Position numbers and translations under genes: made by a program. Under the pieces are notes generated by a model, which had not been told where the DNA came from, made no database searches, and was given only the letters and a program-made list of their open reading frames with translations. From Ehretia macrophylla (Eukaryota; Streptophyta; Magnoliopsida; Boraginales; Ehretiaceae), in the NCBI GenBank assembly GCA_037974665.1, contig CM075770.1, forward strand, positions 66,723,850-66,787,849: a stretch of 64,000 nt of DNA, read 5' to 3'. This document shows, piece by piece, positions 23,060 to 35,286 of this stretch (within the stretch, counting starts at the first letter, position 1; every line of letters starts with the position of its first letter).

Positions 23060-25462
23060 TATCATGCCCCGACCCCCGACTCGTCGCCACGACAAGGCCG
23101 GAACGTGATGCGGATGAGATAGATAACCTGTACAATCATCAGTTCATAGCCTAAACATATATAAAATTCCACTAGTAACTTCAAGAAAGGTGTCCAAAAC
23201 CATTGGCACTTCACTTTCATTAACATGTTCCTTCCTATATACAAGGCCTACATTCAACCAACCAGTATACCACAAGCATTAATGCCTTCTAGGCCTCAAA
23301 ATAATAGACTAGTAAGAAGGATACAACCTAACGTTCCAAAAGAATAATACAGTACTTGAAATTGTTCAACTTAACATAGTTTACAACATCTTAAAACTCC
23401 TCATTACAAGCAAGCGGGATCACAACAAGCAGAAGTCTGACTCATCACATAAGTAAGTCTCGCCCTCAACTTGAGTCCCTAGCACAGGCTCAGCTTCGGC
23501 CTCACCTGCAAAATTGTCATAAAAAGGGGTGAGCTACACTTAGATCAACGAGGGTTACAAGTCACAGTAGGTTTTCGCAAACATTTTCGTCATTTAGAAA
23601 ATCCTTTTGAAAACATGCCATGCATGAGTTGCAATTAGTGTAAAAGAATTAATAAGCAAGCAGTAATGCATAATCCCACCCTCCGAGGTCCTCAGGGGCC
23701 CAAACGAAGGTAGGTTTACCATATATTAAAGGATACGATACTTGAATAATTGTTGGAGATGGCCAGTCTCGAATCAGCTTCCATGGTAAACCCAAAACAC
23801 GAACTGATAAGGGTACTCTGGAGGCAACCCAACCATAGTAGCCGAGTCCATCCTGGCAAGCCCAACGCTGCCCAGGCGGCTTAGAACTTCTACCATGGTG
23901 TTCAATAACTTAATTATACCAACCATCTCTCCAAGGAAACACACCAAGCGAGAGATGAGTTCAATCATAGCAAACAAGCCCGGAGGCAACAAAGTAGGTT
24001 GCCACCGGTTAGTAACAGTAATCAATGACATATTAGTGTAATCATGTTCCAAATAGAGTTCATATAATGCATAAACATGCAAGTGGAGGTCAACGGGATA
24101 GGTTGCCCCCAATGTGGGAACATAACATGTATTAAACTAAACACCTTCGCATTAGTCCCAATTTAAACAGTTATTTTACCTCTCTTCCCAAGCTCCAATT
24201 AATCTTATTTTGGTTTAGAATCGAATCTTATCGAATGTAGATAACTCTAGAATCAAATAGAACTCAATTCGGAGTTAAAATGAATGAGATATAGCTTTCG
24301 GAAAATTGTTGCGCAAATCTGTCAGGGAAGTCGGGCGAGTAAGTCAGGCGAGTAACTCGCCCGGCTTAGTCGACCGGCTTTTACAGAGAATTTGGTCAAA
24401 TGACGGTCGAGTAGTCGGGCGAGTTTAGTCGACTGACCTGGGCATCTAACACCCGTAAATTCACACATTTTACACCTTATCTTGCTACCATTCATCCCAC
24501 ATCTTACAAACCATCAACCATACATAATGTGATTTATTAGGCGCCAAATAATCATTCAAACATTAACCAAAACATTCCATACCAACAATCAACTACCAAC
24601 TTACCAAGAATTCAACTTAGCACACAACATCAAAATCAACCTCCAAACTCTAAATGCTAACTTCATGCTCCTAACTTTTACATACAAGTTACATACATAT
24701 GACACCTATATAATCAACACCAATCTCACCTCTCGATTTCACAATTTCATCAATTCACAAATTGAGCAAGTCCCAGATCTACAACACACAAAATACTCCA
24801 CCTCCTCATTCAAGCTTAGATATGCAAGCTATAACAATATTAATACGCATATATAATCACAAACATGCTCAATATAGCTTTGAAAACTTTTAAGAAAACA
24901 ACCCTCACCTCTATTGCAAGAAGATGCTAATTCAATGTTGTAGGATGTAATACAAGCTTTAAAGATGGCTAACAAGGCTTGACCAAGCTTCTCTCTTCTT
25001 CCTTCTCTCTTCTTTCTTCTTCTACTTTTTCTCTTTTCAAGTTTGTTGTGTGTATATGTATGTGTGTGTTGAAAATGTGTGGGTGTGTGTGTAGTGTTTT
25101 AGTATGTGTATTAGTGTGTTTGTGTATGTTTTGGATGGGAGGGAATAGTATAAGTTAGGTGATCAAATATCTTATATGCCAAATGTCCACCTTGCCTTCC
25201 AATTAAGTCATATTTTGCTAGTTCACCTTTATTGTTGAATTGCAACTAATTAGTTACTAATCTTGACTTGCTAGAATATATTTAATGTCTACGACACGTA
25301 AAATTACTAAATGCACGAAACTGAACATTTTGGCATGTAAAATGATAAATATGCACGATAATTAATATTAATGCACATAATTGATGCCAATGCATATGAA
25401 ATAATATGAATGTATTATAATTAATATAAATATATATATATATTCTCGTGCCGGGTTTTACA
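23060..25462 (-). mobile_element. Solo LTR of family U, antisense
   Basis: In sense orientation it starts TGTAAAACCCGGCACGAG (at 25462) and ends GGGTCGGGGCATGATA (at 23060), a decayed form of the usual GGGCGTGACA end. Perfect target duplications TACGT flank it (23055-23059 and 25463-25467). It carries the shared module at about 23809-24005. In sense it has a donor-like GAG/GTGAGG at 24909/24908 and an acceptor-like TTTTGCAG/GTGAGG at 23506/23505, followed by an acidic frame. The frames listed inside it on either strand are not genes. Confidence 0.93.
25044..25130. repeat. TG-rich low-complexity tract
   Basis: Imperfect TGTGTG/TATGTG runs lie inside the U LTR, in its upstream (U3-like) part when read in sense. 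Confidence 0.8.
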
Positions 25463-26350
25463 TACGTGATGTCGATGCATGAACCTCCCCTTCGCCCCTT
25501 GATGAGTAAGCTTCGTAAGCCAACTCTTCGTTGGTTGGACTGCCCCCTAGTAAATAAATGTCAGATGCTCCCCTCCTCCCAAAATCAAGAATTATGTCCT
25601 TAGCCCTACGGAGAAAGGGGATGGATAGAGGAACAAGTACAGCATGCACCCTGAGTTTACCAACCTCAGCGACCGGCTCTCAAGAGTTCCCACCCTGGGG
25701 TTGGGGTTAGGTTGCTGTGCCATGCAGGCCTCGTGGGCTGCCTCAGCCCGACCCCGGAAACTCAGTAAGCTCGCTGCTAAGAGAGACTAAGAACAACATT
25801 GCTGCCCCCACCTGCTAACAACACCATAAAGATGCGGCTGATGTACGTATATAGCCCTTGCATCGATATTTTCTCCACTGCCTACTCGTACACGAGTCGA
25901 CTCACAAGAAATGCAGCTAGCTCACCAACTAACAATTCATGTTTGAGTTTGTTGGCTTCCTTGTTATTTAGACACTACATTAATTTATTTACTTGGTAGC
26001 CTACATGAGTATCGGGATGGATAGAGACTGGTCTCTTTCTACATACATAGCCCTACCCCCCATATACATACATACTTTTTTTCCTTTCTCTCATACACTT
26101 CCGTGTCCTGAATCTTAGCTCTTCTCTTTCTTATCTATTCTTACTACTATCACTTTCTAAACCGGACCGGAAGAATTCAATTGTAACGTATCAGGGTCGT
26201 GGAACAAGAAGGTTCGGCGCACAATTTTGGCAATTACAAAAGGAGTATATCCCTCTCCCTTAGTGTCTTTCCACTTCCGTTGTTCAGGAACAAACACTTT
26301 GCCTAATTCTTTTGAATCCCAACCCAGTTTTTCCCTACTAACTAATTAGG
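25463..26350. other. Older DNA downstream of rpl16
   Basis: This stretch directly follows the rpl16 3' end on the minus strand and so is probably mitochondrial spacer. No gene is recognised. Short frames at 25458-25649 (-) and 25799-25999 (+) have no known motif. Confidence 0.6.
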
Positions 26351-26401
26351 TTACGACCACTAAACAAACTTGGTTGACGAACATGGTTTATGCGCCTCTA
26401 A
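26351..26401 (-). pseudogene. rpl16: rpl16 3' end, mitochondrial ribosomal protein L16 (NUMT)
   Basis: Read on the minus strand this gives EAHKPCSSTKFV, then TAG at 26360-26362, TGG, TCG and the original TAA at 26351-26353. Mitochondrial L16 proteins end in KFVQWS, so the Q codon CAG has become TAG. The upstream part of the gene lies at 33703-34091, beyond the inserted Z element. The TSD TCTAA falls within the codons for T-L-E. Confidence 0.9.
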
Positions 26402-29152
26402 TGTAACACCCCGATCCCTCTCGAGACCGGGAGTTCTATCAATTGATCTAAACACAACCCAAACCAAACCCGGGCATAAATTTTCAGGGAAAACGGACAT
26501 AGTCTCCCCTGTTTCTAGGCAAAAGTAAAACCTGCGACAGCATATAAGTGGACCAATACCATGTCCAACATTCAACCACCTCAAGGCCATCCAAGCCTTG
26601 GTTCACAACAAGAAAATCACAAGTAAATATACATTCAAGCTTAGCAATTAAACTACACCAACCTATTTCATAAGCTAGACTATCATATCTTTCTATCTCT
26701 TTTCCATTGTCATTACAAATATACATTGAAGTTAAGCTACATTACCTAAATACATAATCTATTGAAACTTAAATTACATCCCCTTTAACATTAAATACAT
26801 ATAATACATAAAAGCATACATCTTTACAACCTCGACACTCAAGCCACATAGGCACGCAAGACAACTCTTCAGGCACGAACATTCACGAAATCACGAACTT
26901 TCCAGCTAACATGACATTTCCTGAAATGTGGTGGTGAGGAGTGAGTATACACAACACGTATACTCAGTAAGGGCGAGACAGATATCGAATTGGAGAGAAA
27001 GAAGGTCGTGCAATGCAAATAAGACAGTTAAGCAATATAACTGATAAATAAGCAATCAAGACAAACAATCAATACAATAAGCAATTACTGAAAGCATTAA
27101 CACAATCATTCAAAGCTATACCACACTCTGAAGGCTATGGTTCACTCTTACGAGCAATATACCATTCCACGAGCGATACATCAATCTCGAGCTTGATGTT
27201 GACAATGATGACAATAAGCGCGCATCCACCTTATAACACCAGTTTGGAATACCCCGGAAGTATCCATCAATCTACGGCCCAAATCTCCCCGGGAGTCAAC
27301 CCAAGCGAGAAGAGGGAATAGCAGCGGAGCTAGAGCAACCAACACTGGCAACCCGAGGCTACCCATAGAGGCCCATCACTCACGCGCAAGACACTATGCA
27401 ATGCAAGACTCGATACAAGGCAATAAACGAGTGATAGTACAATAATATAAACTAGTGACAACAAACGAGATAACAAGCAATCACAATCAATACTAACATT
27501 CAACTAACTTTTCAAGCATAACAAGCAATAATAAGCAACAATAACACCAATTAAACAAGTACATCAAGCAACCCTAAGCATTCTATAGGCATAATATCAA
27601 GATAACAAGCAAAATCACAAATCGGCCCCAACTATCAAAACACTACCATTTCCAAACGAGCCACGAGTTCTGGAAACCGACTTCGCCAATCCTCCTAGGT
27701 CACCATAAGGCACGTCTAAGGACCCCGAAACCCTACTTTACCCTAGAATTCGCGCAAAGCCTCGATTTCTCCCTTTGCTCGTTTGAACTACAACTATACC
27801 AACCAAATACCCAACCAACGCCATAATCGCACCAAAAGTGCTTCCATGGCCTTCCGAAACAATGCCATCACGCAAAAAGAGAAAACGCTAAACTCGACCT
27901 AAACAACCCCGACTTTCACCAAGACATTTTTCTCATTTTTTCCATTACGCAACCTAAACAAATCATGCATTTAGACATTCTAGCATACCTAGCACCTTTT
28001 CAAATCAACAGACAGCATAACAACGCAACTTTATCGTTTCAAGGGTTTACTATTCATGTTTTACTATTCAACTAACAAATTATATTTCAATTTCAATATT
28101 CAACTGCAAAAAATGTTAAAAAGCTATAAATACATGTTCTACGATTGCTAGAGAATATTCTATAAGCCTCAAAATGATCAAAATAACATTCTACGGATAA
28201 AACCCAAAAATTAAAGTTAAAGCATAAAACTTTCAAATGCGCAAATAAACATGAAACCCTCACCTTAGACGCAACTAGACGGTAGAGAAACCACGCTGGA
28301 TGCCTCAGAAACCACCCCGCACAAGCTCCCGCGAAGAAATGAAGATTTGAGGTTGAAATGTTTTTTTTTTCTCTTCATATTTTCGGCCCTGGCTGTTTCT
28401 GTTTTTCAGCTTTGATTTTTCTTTGTTTTGTGCTCACTTAAGCTATTAAAAAGGATGACAAAGGTCAAACCCCTTGGTCAAACCACTTAAAAATTGGTCA
28501 AACTAGCCTATTTCTTGCATTTTAAAGCTGAATCAAGTAATATAAATCCAATTCCAGTTAAATACAACTTAAAACACTAAAATTAAAACATTAAATATTA
28601 GTTTCCACTATTTGCTGAGGACTCGAATTCATTTCCTAACTATCGCTCTCGATATGCAATGCACATTGCGACAACAAAGAAGTAGCAATTAAATCTCAAA
28701 GAATCTAAGAAATATATCGTTTTTGGAAAGCATCATAGTTAAAATTTACTCCGGCTCGGAGCTACTTTCCTCATTTATTTGAAAACCGAGTGATTTTAAT
28801 GCAAGACAACCAAAACCGATTATTAAAATAACCAAAACAATCAAGGTAATCAATATTGATCTAAATTAATTAATTTAACCATTTCTAGAACATTTTAAAG
28901 AATTATAAAGTCAATATTAAGATACAAATGAAAGTTAATATAACACGTTGTCAAATACAATTAAACACTAAAGAATTTCAATTACTATAATTATTAGAAA
29001 TAGGTAATAATCTTTTAATTATTCAATACACAACTACTAAATGCTTCCAAGAGAAATATTAAAATAGTGCAAATTGGTTGATTTAACTAATTAAACATTT
29101 AATCAAATGCAGTCAAGTGCTATTAAATGCATGCCGGGTTCGGGTTATCACA
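26402..29152 (-). repeat. 3' LTR of element Z
   Basis: On the plus strand it runs from TGTAACACCCCGATCCC to GGTTCGGGTTATCACA. It contains the reversed shared module (about 27240-27400) and a reversed acceptor-like site near 26930. The donor-like site is near 28262, where the plus strand reads CCCTCACCTTAG. The minus-strand frames 26360-26590 and 26484-26726 reappear in the other LTR copy only because the copies are recent. Confidence 0.93.
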
Positions 29153-29165
29153 TCCTTCCCCCCTT
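29153..29165 (-). other. Polypurine tract of Z (antisense)
   Basis: The plus strand reads TCCTTCCCCCCTT, so the sense strand reads AAGGGGGGAAGGA, adjacent to the 3' LTR. Confidence 0.85.
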
Positions 29166-30899
29166 AAAACAATTGCATCCTCGCAATTCTTCTTCCAATA
29201 GAACTCAGCATCATCTGAAATCCAATTCTGACTAATCTTCATTAGCTACTGAATAAGTATTTCATCAAGATGACCAATAGGAAAGTTCAAGTAGAAATGC
29301 CAAGCGGTAACGCCAAATAAAGGCTCAAAGGTAGATACCGTACAAGAATCCCATTGACACGAATACCGAAGAAGAATAAATTCTAACCAAAAACGCCGAG
29401 ATAATACCAATAAAGACCTAAGCAAAGATACTATAGATGTCATTAATACCACACAATAACGACAAGAAAAATACCCCACGCACGAATCTCCAATAGAAGT
29501 CTAACTTTTACTACCTGAGAATCCCCAAGCAAAAAGCCAAATAAAGGCCCAATCAAAGGTTCCATCTAGAGGTCCAAAGAATTACCCTACTGGTCATGAA
29601 TTTCATAGAAGAATTCCCTGTTAAGAGTGCTGAAGAAAAATACTAAGAACCCAATCAAATATATTTCAAAGGTCCAAAGAAGCCTTCCAAATAAAAACCC
29701 CATGGAACAACCAATTAGATTTTGAGTTTTACTATCAAATGCTGAGAGGGATGACAAAGGAAATAACAGAGAAAATATAATGTGCCCAATAAGACAACCA
29801 AGTTGAATAACAAACATAGCTTCCCAGATGGATGAAACTCCAAGGATAAACACCGAACTAGTGAACAATATACCGAAATCAAACTCTGAGGCCTCTTCAC
29901 TATTTACCAAGTGAGAACTTCATACAACCTTGCTAATAAGGAAAACGCCAATAGAACGCCCAATAAGAATTTCAAAGAATACCATAAGTAATATTATACA
30001 ATAAGTCTGATAGGAACTCCAAATACCAAACCTACTGAGGAACACTGAAGAAGATATCCGAAACAATGCTCCAATAAGAAATTAGCCAAGTTTGCCCAAT
30101 AAGTAAATACTAAATAAATGGCCACTAAGGATCCTAGAGAATACCATTCAAGAATTTCCAATAAGGAATACCAGTAACACTCCAATAAAGACCGAGACAC
30201 ATATACCAAAATAATACCATGCAGTAAGTCCAACTAAAAACCCCAAGAGAAAGCTACTCTTTCACAACTGTTAAGCACAGAGGAGGACCATAGAGATTCG
30301 CCAATAACCGAGCTCCAAAAGCAAACACCAATTCCCAAATAAAGGCTAGTCAAATACCATTCATTTCCTGCCAATCCATACACCTTGAGAAGCCAGCTGT
30401 GAACCACATTCTTCAGGGGAGGAAGAGGACTTACTTACCATTACCATAAGACATGTATGAATGCCAATATATCACAGTTATACACATGCCTTAAACTATT
30501 ATGCAAACAAGTTTACAAAACAGTTTATTCAACAAAGTCACTCAATCACGACAATTAAGTCAAGCACAACATAATTAATTCAAATCACGGCATAGCTAAT
30601 TCAAGGCATTCCAATACACACATTACAAGCAACACTTCAAGCAAATAATAATCCACGAGGTCGATTCAATTCACGATGCCAATTCGATAGGTCAATTCAA
30701 TGCACAACTAGACACTTCACCTTACTTAGCACACAATTAACACATAACACATAACTATATCACATAGGAGCACACATTCAGATCAAGACACACAATCTCA
30801 CATAGAAGCATACACTTTCAAGACACACTTAACAAGCACACATTCAAGGGTCACTACCCACCAGACCGAGGACCCTATCCCAGCTTATGAGCTAGACAA

Positions 30900-30911
30900 G
30901 CTCTGATACCA
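30900..30911 (-). other. Primer binding site of Z (antisense)
   Basis: The plus strand reads GCTCTGATACCA, the exact reverse complement of TGGTATCAGAGC (initiator tRNA-Met 3' end). It lies two bases from the 5' LTR, which begins at 30914 on the plus strand. Confidence 0.93.
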
Positions 30912-30913
30912 CC

Positions 30914-33702
30914 TGTAACACCCCGATCCCTCTCGAGACCGGGAGTTCTATCAATTGATCTAAACACAACCCAAACCAAACCCGGGCATAAATTTTCAGG
31001 GAAAACGGACATAGTCTCCCCTGTTTCTAGGCAAAAGTAAAACCTGCGACAGCATATAAGTGGACCAATACCATGTCCAACATTCAACCACCTCAAGGCC
31101 ATCCAAGCCTTGGTTCACAACAAGAAAATCACAAGTAAATATACATTCAAGCTTAGCAATTAAACTACACCAACCTATTTCATAAGCTAGACTATCATAT
31201 CTTTCTATCTCTTTTCCTTTGTCATTACAAATATACATTGAAGTTAAGCTACATTAACTAAATACATAATCTATTGAAACTTAAATTACATCCCCTTTAA
31301 CATTAAATACATATAATACATAAAAGCATACATCTTTACAACCTCGACACTCAAGCCACAGGCACGCAAGACAACTCTTCAGGCACGAACTTTCACGAAA
31401 TCACGAACTTTCCAGCTAACATGACATTTCCTGAAATGTGGTGGTGAGGAGTGAGTATACACAACACGTATACTCAGTAAGGGCGAGACAGATATCGAAT
31501 TGGAGAGAAATAAGGTCATGCAATGCAAATAAGACAGTTAAGCAATATAACTGATAAATAAGCAATCAAGACAAACAATCAATACAATAAGAAATTACTG
31601 AAAGCATTAACACAACCATTCAAAGCTATACCACACTCTGAAGGCTATGGTTCACTCTTACGAGCAATATACCATTCCACAAGCGATACATCAATCTCGA
31701 GCTTGATGTTGATAACGATGACAATAAGCGCGCATCCACCTTATAACACCAGTTTGGAATACCCCGGAAGTATCCAGCAATCTACGACCCAAATCTCCTT
31801 GGGAGGCAACCCAAGCGAGAAGAGGGAATAGCAGCGGAGCTAGAGCAACCAACACTGGCAACCCGAGGCTACCCAGAGAGGCCCATCACTCACGCGCGAG
31901 ACACTATGCAATGCAAGACTCGATACAAGGTAATAAACAAGCGATAGCACAACAATATAAACTAGTGACAACAAACGAGATAACAAGCAATCACAATCAA
32001 TACTAACATTCAACTAACTTTTCAAGCATAACAAGCAATAATAAGCAACAATAACACCAATTAAACAAGTATATCAAGCAACCCTAAGCATTCTATAGGC
32101 ATAATATCAAGATAACAAGCAAAATCACAAATCGGGCCCCAACTATCAAAACACTACCATTTCCAAACGAGCCACGAGTTCTGGAAACCGACTTCGCCAA
32201 TCCTCCTAGGTCACCATAAGGCACGTCTAAGGACCCCGAAACCCTACTTTACCCTAGAATTCGCGCAAAGCCCCGATTTCCCCCTTTGCCCGTTTGAACT
32301 ACAACTATACCAACCAAACACCCAACCAACGCCATAATCGTACCAAAAGTGGTTCCATGGCATTCTGAAACAATGCCATCATGCAAAACGAGAAAACGCT
32401 AAACTCGACCTAAACGACCCCGACTTTCACCAAGGCATTTTTCTCATTTTTTCCATTACTCAACCTAAACAAATCATCCATTTAGACATTCTAGCATACC
32501 TAGTACCTTTTCACATCAACAGACAGCATAACAGCGCAACTTTATCGTTTCAAGGGTTTACTATTCATGTTTTACTATTCAACTAACAAATTATATTTCA
32601 ATTTCAATATTCAACCGCAGAAAATGTTAAAAAGCTATAAATACATGTTCTAAGATTGCTAGAGAATATTCTATAAGCCTCAAAACAATCAAAATAACAT
32701 TCGACGGATAAAACCCAAAAATTAAAGTTAAAGCATAAAACTTTCAAATGCGCAAATAAACATGAAACCCTCACCTTAGACGCTCCTAGACGCTAGAGAA
32801 ACCACGATGGATGCCTCGGAAATCACCCCGCACAAGCTCCCGCAAAGAAATGAAGATTTGAGGTTGAAATATTTTTTTTTCTCTTCATATTTTCGGCCCT
32901 AGCTGTTTCTGTTTTTCAGCTTTGATTTTTCTTTGTTTTGTGCTCATTTAAGCTATTAAAAAGGATGACAAAGGTCATATGTCAAACCCCTTGGTCAAAC
33001 CACTTAAAAATTGGTCAAACTAGCCTATTTCTTGCATTTTAAAGCTAAATCAAGTAACATAAGTCCAATTCCAGTTAAATACAACTTAAAACACTAAAAT
33101 TAAAACATTAAATATTAGTTTCCACTATTTGCTAAGGACTCGAATTCATTTCCTAACTATTGCTCTCGATATGCAATGCACGTTGCGACAACAAAGAAGT
33201 AACAATTAAATCTCAAAGAATCTAAGAAATATATCATTTTTGGAAAGCATCATAGTTAAAATTTACTCCGGCTCTGAGCTACTTTCCTCATTTATTTGAA
33301 AACCGAGTGATTTTAATGCAAGACAACCAAAACCGATTATTAAAATAACCAAAACAGTCAAGGTAATCAATATTTATCTAAATTAATTAATTTAACCATT
33401 TCTAGAACATTTTAAAGAATTATGAAGTCAATATTAAGATACAAATGAAAGTTAATATAACACGTAGTCAAATACAATTAAACACTAACATTTAAGATAA
33501 CACTTAATTAATCAAAAGAAAAGAATTTCAATTACTATAATTATTAGAAATAGGTAATAATCTTTTAATTATTCAATACACAACTACTAAATGCTTCCAA
33601 GAGAAATATTAAAATAGTGCAAAGTGGTTGATTTAATTAATTAAACATTTAATCAAATGCAATCAAGTGCTATTAAATGCATGCTAGGTTCGGGTTATCC
33701 CA
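30914..33702 (-). repeat. 5' LTR of element Z
   Basis: This 2789 bp copy is collinear with 26402-29152. Its outer end reads TTATCCCA where the other copy has TTATCACA, so the terminal dinucleotide is kept with one internal change. Its minus-strand frames (30875-31102 and 30996-31238) are LTR copies and not genes. Confidence 0.93.
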
Positions 33703-34091
33703 TCTAATGTAGCCACTTGTCGAGCATTTGACAAACTCACACCATCCATTTCAAATAGGATTTGTCCCGTGGACACACGAGCAACCCAACCCATAGGATT
33801 TCCTTTTCCTCTTCACATTCTTACTTCTGTAAGTTTCTCGGTAATAGGGAGATTTGTGAGAACCCTTACCCATATCTTACCGTTTCTTCAGAATTGTCCA
33901 CTCATAGCACGATGGAAGTGTCTGATTCTAGCCCGATGTGCTACTTCAATGGCTCGATATGAAAGACGACTAGCTCTACAATTTTTAGTGCCATATCTTC
34001 CAAAACCAAGTTGTGTACCGTCCAGTTTGCAACCCCTACTACATCTGCCTTTACGATATTTACTATATTTCGTACGTTTCAGATATAGCAC
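33703..34091 (-). pseudogene. rpl16: rpl16, mitochondrial ribosomal protein L16 (5' and middle part)
   Basis: L16 is a protein of the large subunit of the mitochondrial ribosome. The frame starts with GTG at 34089-34091 and overlaps the rps3 3' end by 29 bases, as in angiosperm mitochondria. It reads through KRTKYSKYRKGRCSRGCK and LSYRAIEVAHRARI to GQF, then meets TGA (where an R codon is expected), then RNGKIWVRV, a second TGA, and GKGNPMGWVARVSTGQILF and VSLSNARQ. The gene is split at TCTAA by element Z; the 3' tip is at 26351-26401. The stops, the split and the surroundings mark it as a non-functional nuclear copy. Confidence 0.95.
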
Positions 34092-35286
34092 TCCCTCTTT
34101 TTTTTACTATATGAAATCCACACTTTGACACCTGAGATTCCGTAACGAGTAGATACTTCCGCAGTAGCATAATCTATTTTCTGGTTAAATACATTACGAG
34201 ATGTTTTTCCATACTTTCCGCATTATGTTCTAGTTATTTCTGCACCTTCTAATCGACCTGAACAACATATACGAATCCTCTCCACCCTTTTTTCATTATA
34301 ATGGAATATCCTTTACCATTTTACTAAAAATGGAACAAAATGATCTTGTTTTATTCCTCGGTTGAAAAGAGATGTCTTGAGCAATTGGAGAAGCACTTTG
34401 ATAAACAAATTTGATTGTGACCGATTCAATTAAGGTATTAGTGCTAGTTCTATTAGACAACAAAGATCGCATTTTTGTCACTTTGTTCAAATAAGAGTTG
34501 TACTCGTACGGAATTCTTCTGTTTCTCAGTATGATATCTATCATCATCTCTATCCCCTTTATCAATTCTCCTATGCTACCTAGGTCTATGAATTTCTCGA
34601 TCAATTCCATTACCTTATCCTTACCCATGAGGTCCCAACATTTTATCCTTTATTGACCTAGGAGTTGTTCCCGAGCATCCTAAAAAAAAGGCTATTATAC
34701 ACCCCAAGCCCATCCCTTGGAAAAAAAAGGTAGCACCGAAGAAAGGAAAGAGCGAAATGGTTGTTTTTATTGTTCCCGCGAAGCGAAGATCATTCGCTTG
34801 GCGAATGAAGTGGGTCAACCTCTTTTTGGCTTCGCCTCAACACTTTTTCTCGCTAGTTGAGCTTTCTACAAAAAAAGCAATGCGAGAATGTATTCTCTTA
34901 TCTAAGCTTCTTTCCTATGCATTAGCTATCCCCATTGTCAATGGATCAGCCACGCCCGGTGCCACGAAATGATTGAGAACTACCACGGGGTCGAAATGCA
35001 TTTTGTTCTTTGTATTCAAAAAGTATTGCATGACCGAATAATTCAAGGAAGGGCACACTGCAGGGAGGGTCCTTTTAAGTAGTTGACTCGTCGGGCCATC
35101 GGAGCGGGACTTCTTTGGGAAAAAAGAACTTGAATAACTTAGTTTTGCTGAAGGAGTCGTCATTTTCTATCAGGAACGCGATGTCATTTACAACACCGTC
35201 ATATTTTGGATTCTTGAAGGCCCCGCTGACCCGAAGTGATTTAGAAAGATTCTTCTTTATCGATGGTGATCGGTCATGGTATCCAT
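34063..35286 (-). pseudogene. rps3: rps3 exon 2, 3' part, mitochondrial ribosomal protein S3
   Basis: S3 belongs to the small subunit of the mitochondrial ribosome. On the minus strand, recognisable segments run in order: [19 protein letters not shown] (from 35286), [19 protein letters not shown], a DKRIHSRIAFFVESSTSEK segment near 34880, [19 protein letters not shown] (34818), [17 protein letters not shown] (34628), a [15 protein letters not shown] segment near 34215, and [16 protein letters not shown] near 34120. The final TAG is at 34063-34065. Frameshifts occur near 34300, 34740, 34840 and 34110, with extra stops, so it is a pseudogene. Solo LTR V interrupts it upstream at 35287, and the 5' part continues at 38398-38790. 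Confidence 0.95.

Larger units (their letters stand above)
29153..30913 (-). mobile_element. Internal domain of Z: degenerate repeats, no gag or pol
   Basis: From about 29220 to 30400 the sequence is a chain of degenerate units built on words such as CCAATAAG, AAATAAAGG and GAATACC at spacings of roughly 20-30 bp. On the sense (minus) strand this gives F/L/W-rich frames (29246-29479, 29587-29910, 29994-30233) that resemble the frames of W at 11567-12005 in composition and wording. The part nearest the primer site (30420-30900) matches the leader of W. No catalytic motif of any retrotransposon protein is present. Confidence 0.75.
26402..33702 (-). mobile_element. Complete non-autonomous LTR element Z, antisense, inside rpl16
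   Basis: This 7.3 kb element has LTRs of 2751 bp (26402-29152) and 2789 bp (30914-33702) around a 1.76 kb internal region lacking gag and pol. Perfect target duplications TCTAA flank it (26397-26401 and 33703-33707). The primer site and polypurine tract place the 5' LTR on the right. The LTR copies are close, with small differences including one indel of about 30 bp near 33490, so the insertion is fairly recent. A diverged sense solo LTR of the same family is at 7142-9765. Confidence 0.95.

Noticed and set aside
26360..26726. Open frames in the Z LTR on the minus strand, repeated at 30875-31238
   Set aside because: They recur only because the two LTRs are recent copies. The first one runs from LTR sequence into the rpl16 tail (STKFV), which shows it is a chance fusion.
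34757..34972. Plus-strand frames at 33762-34128 and 34757-34972
   Set aside because: They are shadows on the strand opposite rpl16 and rps3.
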